Assembly (NCBI RefSeq): GCF_000472965.1
Contig: NZ_AXAU01000001.1
Span: forward strand, 1,330,507 to 1,394,506
Length of the DNA: 64,000 bases
Direction: 5' to 3'
Source: Bradyrhizobium murdochi
Lineage (GTDB): Bacteria > Pseudomonadota > Alphaproteobacteria > Rhizobiales > Xanthobacteraceae
Positions 61,880 through 64,000 of the stretch are shown piece after piece; the first letter of the stretch is position 1, and each line of letters starts with the position of its first letter. The notes under the pieces were generated by a model. It saw only the letters and a program-made list of their open reading frames with translations, ran no database searches and was not told where the DNA came from. The position numbers were made by a program, and so were the translations under genes.

Positions 61880-62869
61880 CTACTCCGCCGCCGCCGCACG
61901 CGAATGCGAGCTACCGTGCGAGCTGATGTGCGTGCGGTCAAGATCGCGCGACAGCAGCCGTCCCGCGGCGCCCGATGCACGGCTGACCAGCTCCATGTAG
62001 CCCTTGGTCACCCGCGAAAAGTGATTGTAGATGATGACGGCGGGTATCGCAGCGACCAGACCGATGGCGGTGGCGAGCAGCGCCTCGGCGATGCCGGGCG
62101 CCACCACGGCGAGGTTCGTGGTCTGCGATTTCGAAATGCCGATAAAACTGTTCATGATGCCCCAGACGGTGCCGAACAGGCCGACGAAGGGTGACGTCGC
62201 GCCGATGGTCGCCAACAGCCCCATGCCGAGCCGGATCCGCCGCGCCTCGGCGCGCACGATTTCCGAAAAGCTCGACGCGGCGCGTTCCTTGATGCCGGCG
62301 TCGCTCGAGATACCCGCCGACAGCCGCGCCTCGCGCATCGCTGCCGCAAGGAAGGACGACAATACGCTGCCCTTGGCGCCCAGCGCGAATTGCGCTTCCG
62401 CCAGCGACCTCGCGTCGGCGATCTTGGCAAGCGCCCTGCGCAGCTTGCGCTGGACGACGGTCAGCTCGAACATCTTGGCGATGAAGACGGTCCAGGTGAC
62501 GAGCGAGGCAAAGGCGAGACCGATCATCACGGCCTTCACCACAACATCGGCATCCTTGTACATGGACCACGGCGACAATTCGCGCGGTGCAACCGATGTT
62601 GCCTTCAACGGGGTGCCCTCTCGCGCGGCGGTCGCGTCTGAACTTGTGGTTGGTGCAACCGGCGCTGCGGCTGCCGTCGGCTGAGCCGGCTGGGTTGCCT
62701 GGACCGGCGCCGCTGGGGCTTGCGAAACCGCGGGCGCCTGTTGAACCGGGGACGCAGACGGCGCTGCGGGTGCGACATTCTGCTGGGCCCAGGATGGCGC
62801 CGCCAGCCACAGCATCGCCAGCGCCGAGATCACAGCAAATGTCGTCGCGCGAGAAAGAGACATATTCAT
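61880..62869 (-). CDS. exbB: ExbB/MotA/TolQ family proton channel protein
   Basis: 329 residues. A cleavable signal ([30 protein letters not shown]) and a long Pro/Ala/Gln-rich periplasmic stretch (to about residue 95) precede the ExbB core of three membrane helices. [26 protein letters not shown] and [26 protein letters not shown] are the channel motifs. This longer ExbB form is usual in alphaproteobacteria. It starts 2 bp after the TAA of the piuC-like pseudogene, so it was evidently part of the same operon. Confidence 0.92.
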   Translation of the reverse strand: MNMSLSRATTFAVISALAMLWLAAPSWAQQNVAPAAPSASPVQQAPAVSQAPAAPVQATQPAQPTAAAAPVAPTTSSDATAAREGTPLKATSVAPRELSPWSMYKDADVVVKAVMIGLAFASLVTWTVFIAKMFELTVVQRKLRRALAKIADARSLAEAQFALGAKGSVLSSFLAAAMREARLSAGISSDAGIKERAASSFSEIVRAEARRIRLGMGLLATIGATSPFVGLFGTVWGIMNSFIGISKSQTTNLAVVAPGIAEALLATAIGLVAAIPAVIIYNHFSRVTKGYMELVSRASGAAGRLLSRDLDRTHISSHGSSHSRAAAAE

Positions 62870-62871
62870 AC

Positions 62872-63240
62872 TTAGGCCCAGTAGCGGATAAGGTTACGAT
62901 AGATAACGGTCAATTTGACCGTTTCAGGGTCGTCTCGCCCAAGCCGCTCCACCTGGGCCGGGATCGAAATATCGAGATCGAAGATCAGGCTACGGGCGTT
63001 GGCATCCCGTACCACGCTCTGGAGCCAGAAAAAAGCGCCACCCGCATACCTCGTGTGACCGGCGTGACCAGATGCAAACGAGGCGCAGGATAACGCACGA
63101 ACTCTCCGGCCGCGAGCTTGATTTCGTGGGAACCGCGGGGGTTCTTCGCCATCAGCTCACCGCCATCTTCCTCCGGTCCGACAGGACATGCCGCTAACGA
63201 AATTCAGTTCGCGGCAGCCGACGTGCGGCGGACAATCCTG
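62872..63240 (-). pseudogene. Frameshifted remnant of PiuC-type Fe(II)/2-oxoglutarate hydroxylase
   Basis: Reading the minus strand, one frame gives [21 protein letters not shown] and then [16 protein letters not shown] different frame continues as [21 protein letters not shown] and ends NLIRYWA before TAA at 62872-62874. Both parts match the C-terminal half of PKHX-type hydroxylases of the PiuC family (about 227 residues), including the distal iron-binding His of LH.VTPVTRG. The frame changes at the T-run 63029-63034, where one extra T would restore it. An in-frame stop lies at 63204-63206, and the N-terminal half with the HxD motif is not recognisable. Confidence 0.8.
62905..62923. other. 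19-bp perfect palindrome inside the piuC remnant
   Basis: AACGGTCAA, central T, TTGACCGTT, located 36 bp upstream of the exbB start. It is symmetrical enough to be a repressor operator, but it also overlaps former piuC coding sequence, so chance cannot be excluded. Confidence 0.4.
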
Positions 63241-63534
63241 CGCCGTAGGTACCCAGCGAAAATTCTGCGGTCAACGCGGTTGGGGCAAGACGTCGCTTGA
63301 ATCCATCCAGATCAAAACGATTCTAATTTGCGGTCCGTTCGACAGCCATGAATGAGATTGCGAGCCACGCGGTCGTCATACCGATCCTCACGCGTGCGCT
63401 GCCGCAACCTTTCCAATTGTTTAGGATTCTCAAGCGCTCGTGCATGTACGCCCCGAGGGCGCCGAGAGAATATCTGTCTCCGCAGGGAACCGTTCTGGGT
63501 GCCATTGCCTGTCTTCCGAAACAAGTAGGTCGGC
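63241..63534. other. Intergenic region before the RND adaptor gene
   Basis: No open frame here has a credible domain. It should hold the promoter of the efflux gene starting at 63535 and the former promoter and N-terminal part of the piuC-like gene. I see no clear operator or terminator. Confidence 0.5.
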
Positions 63535-64000
63535 ATGTCGAGATCACGCACCATCCGTTGGGTCTTGTTGGTCGCAGCGATTGCCGGGCTCGGCTATTTG
63601 GGCTGGCAGCGATTCCACGGCGAGGAACACCTGGCGCAAGCTGACGCCGGGAAGCGCGCGCCGGCCCGCACGGCCGTCCCCGTCAAGACTGCCCCGGTCG
63701 AGAAGGCCGATTTTCCGGTCTATCTGACCGGGCTTGGCACCGTGCAAGGTTTCAACACCGTCGTCGTCCGCACCCGCGTCGACGGCCAGATCAACAGGAT
63801 CGCCTTTCAGGAGGGCCAGTTCGTCAAGGAGGGCGATACCCTGGCCGAGATCGATCCGCGGCCGTTCCAGGCCGCGCTCGATCAGGCCAAGGCCAAGAAG
63901 GCGCAGGACGCCGCCAATCTCGCCAATGCCAGTCTCGACCTGCAGCGCTCTACCAGGCTCGGGGAATTCGCGACCCGGCAGCAGACCGATACGCAGCGCT
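63535..64000 (+). CDS. RND efflux periplasmic adaptor subunit, MdtA-like (3' truncated by window)
   Basis: 155 codons are visible and the frame is open to the right edge. MSRSRTIRWVLLVAAIAGLGYLGW is an N-terminal membrane anchor. VKTAPVEKADFPVYLTGLGTVQGFNTVVVRTRVDGQINRIAFQEGQFVKEGDTLAEIDPRPFQAALDQAKAK is the barrel/lipoyl part of MdtA/AcrA-type membrane-fusion proteins, followed by the start of the coiled-coil hairpin. It links an inner-membrane RND pump to an outer-membrane channel; the pump genes should follow to the right of the window. Confidence 0.9.
   Translation, partial: MSRSRTIRWVLLVAAIAGLGYLGWQRFHGEEHLAQADAGKRAPARTAVPVKTAPVEKADFPVYLTGLGTVQGFNTVVVRTRVDGQINRIAFQEGQFVKEGDTLAEIDPRPFQAALDQAKAKKAQDAANLANASLDLQRSTRLGEFATRQQTDTQR

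Noticed and set aside
62905..62923. 19-bp palindrome AACGGTCAA-T-TTGACCGTT as a certain operator of exbB
   Set aside because: It lies in former piuC coding sequence, and with no second copy seen in the window it could be accidental. Listed only as a low-confidence site.

Overview
The window is GC-rich DNA with tightly packed genes. It looks like chromosomal sequence from an alphaproteobacterium of the Bradyrhizobium/Rhodopseudomonas group. The evidence is the gene content (valine catabolism, many acyl-CoA enzymes, TAXI-TRAP and Liv-type ABC importers, ExbBD/TonB) and many intergenic palindromes, including the family starting GTAGGGTGGGCAAAGCG that I associate with Bradyrhizobiaceae. No rRNA, tRNA, prophage, IS element or CRISPR array was seen. 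The window cuts a gene at each end: a molybdopterin dehydrogenase subunit on the left and an RND efflux adaptor on the right.

Layout. 1-7.3 kb: housekeeping and miscellaneous genes (xanthine-dehydrogenase-type subunit, hotdog protein, YaiI/YqxD protein, ABC-F ATPase, D-threonine-aldolase-like PLP enzyme, BaiN/HI0933 flavoprotein). 7.5-16.7 kb: a minus-strand acyl-CoA block with the valine pathway (mmsA, acyl-CoA dehydrogenase, 3-hydroxyisobutyryl-CoA hydrolase, mmsB) followed by an acyl-CoA ligase, a MaoC hydratase and an SDR dehydrogenase. A LysR gene diverges from mmsA. 16.7-20.4 kb: TetR, thioesterase, enoyl-CoA hydratase and an MFS transporter, with a shared 15-bp upstream motif. 20.5-28.6 kb: acyl-CoA carboxyltransferase, IclR, a stand-alone biotin carrier, a TAXI-TRAP importer and a glutaminase-STAS-cNMP fusion. 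28.7-33.6 kb: Tex, an Hsp70-like protein, a carboxymuconolactone-decarboxylase-like protein and a tiny predicted membrane protein. 33.6-39.4 kb: DUF35 protein plus non-canonical thiolase, acyl-CoA dehydrogenase, CoA-transferase, a small coiled-coil protein and a canonical-Cys thiolase.

39.4-51.7 kb is a sugar-acid catabolic locus. A minus-strand operon encodes a complete ABC sugar importer, a DenD-like dehydrogenase, a KDG-type kinase and a KDPG-type aldolase. A divergent plus-strand arm encodes a LacI regulator, a xylonate-dehydratase-like IlvD/Edd enzyme and two SDR dehydrogenases. Nearly identical ATGGTAGCGCT(G/A)TC palindromes lie in front of both arms and are good candidate LacI operators. 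51.7-53.3 kb: GFA protein, M50 protease and a small membrane protein. 53.4-60.5 kb: AraC regulator divergent from a five-gene Liv-type ABC importer and an aromatic-aldehyde-type dehydrogenase. 60.6-63.5 kb: tonB, exbD and exbB behind the frameshifted remains of a PiuC-type iron/2-oxoglutarate hydroxylase. The right end is the start of an MdtA-like efflux adaptor.

No single wholly new system stands out. The observations most worth following are the shared LacI operator, the carboxyltransferase plus biotin carrier with no biotin carboxylase, the three-domain glutaminase, the Cys-less thiolase/DUF35 pair, the piuC pseudogene, and the concentration of several palindrome families at junctions of convergent genes.
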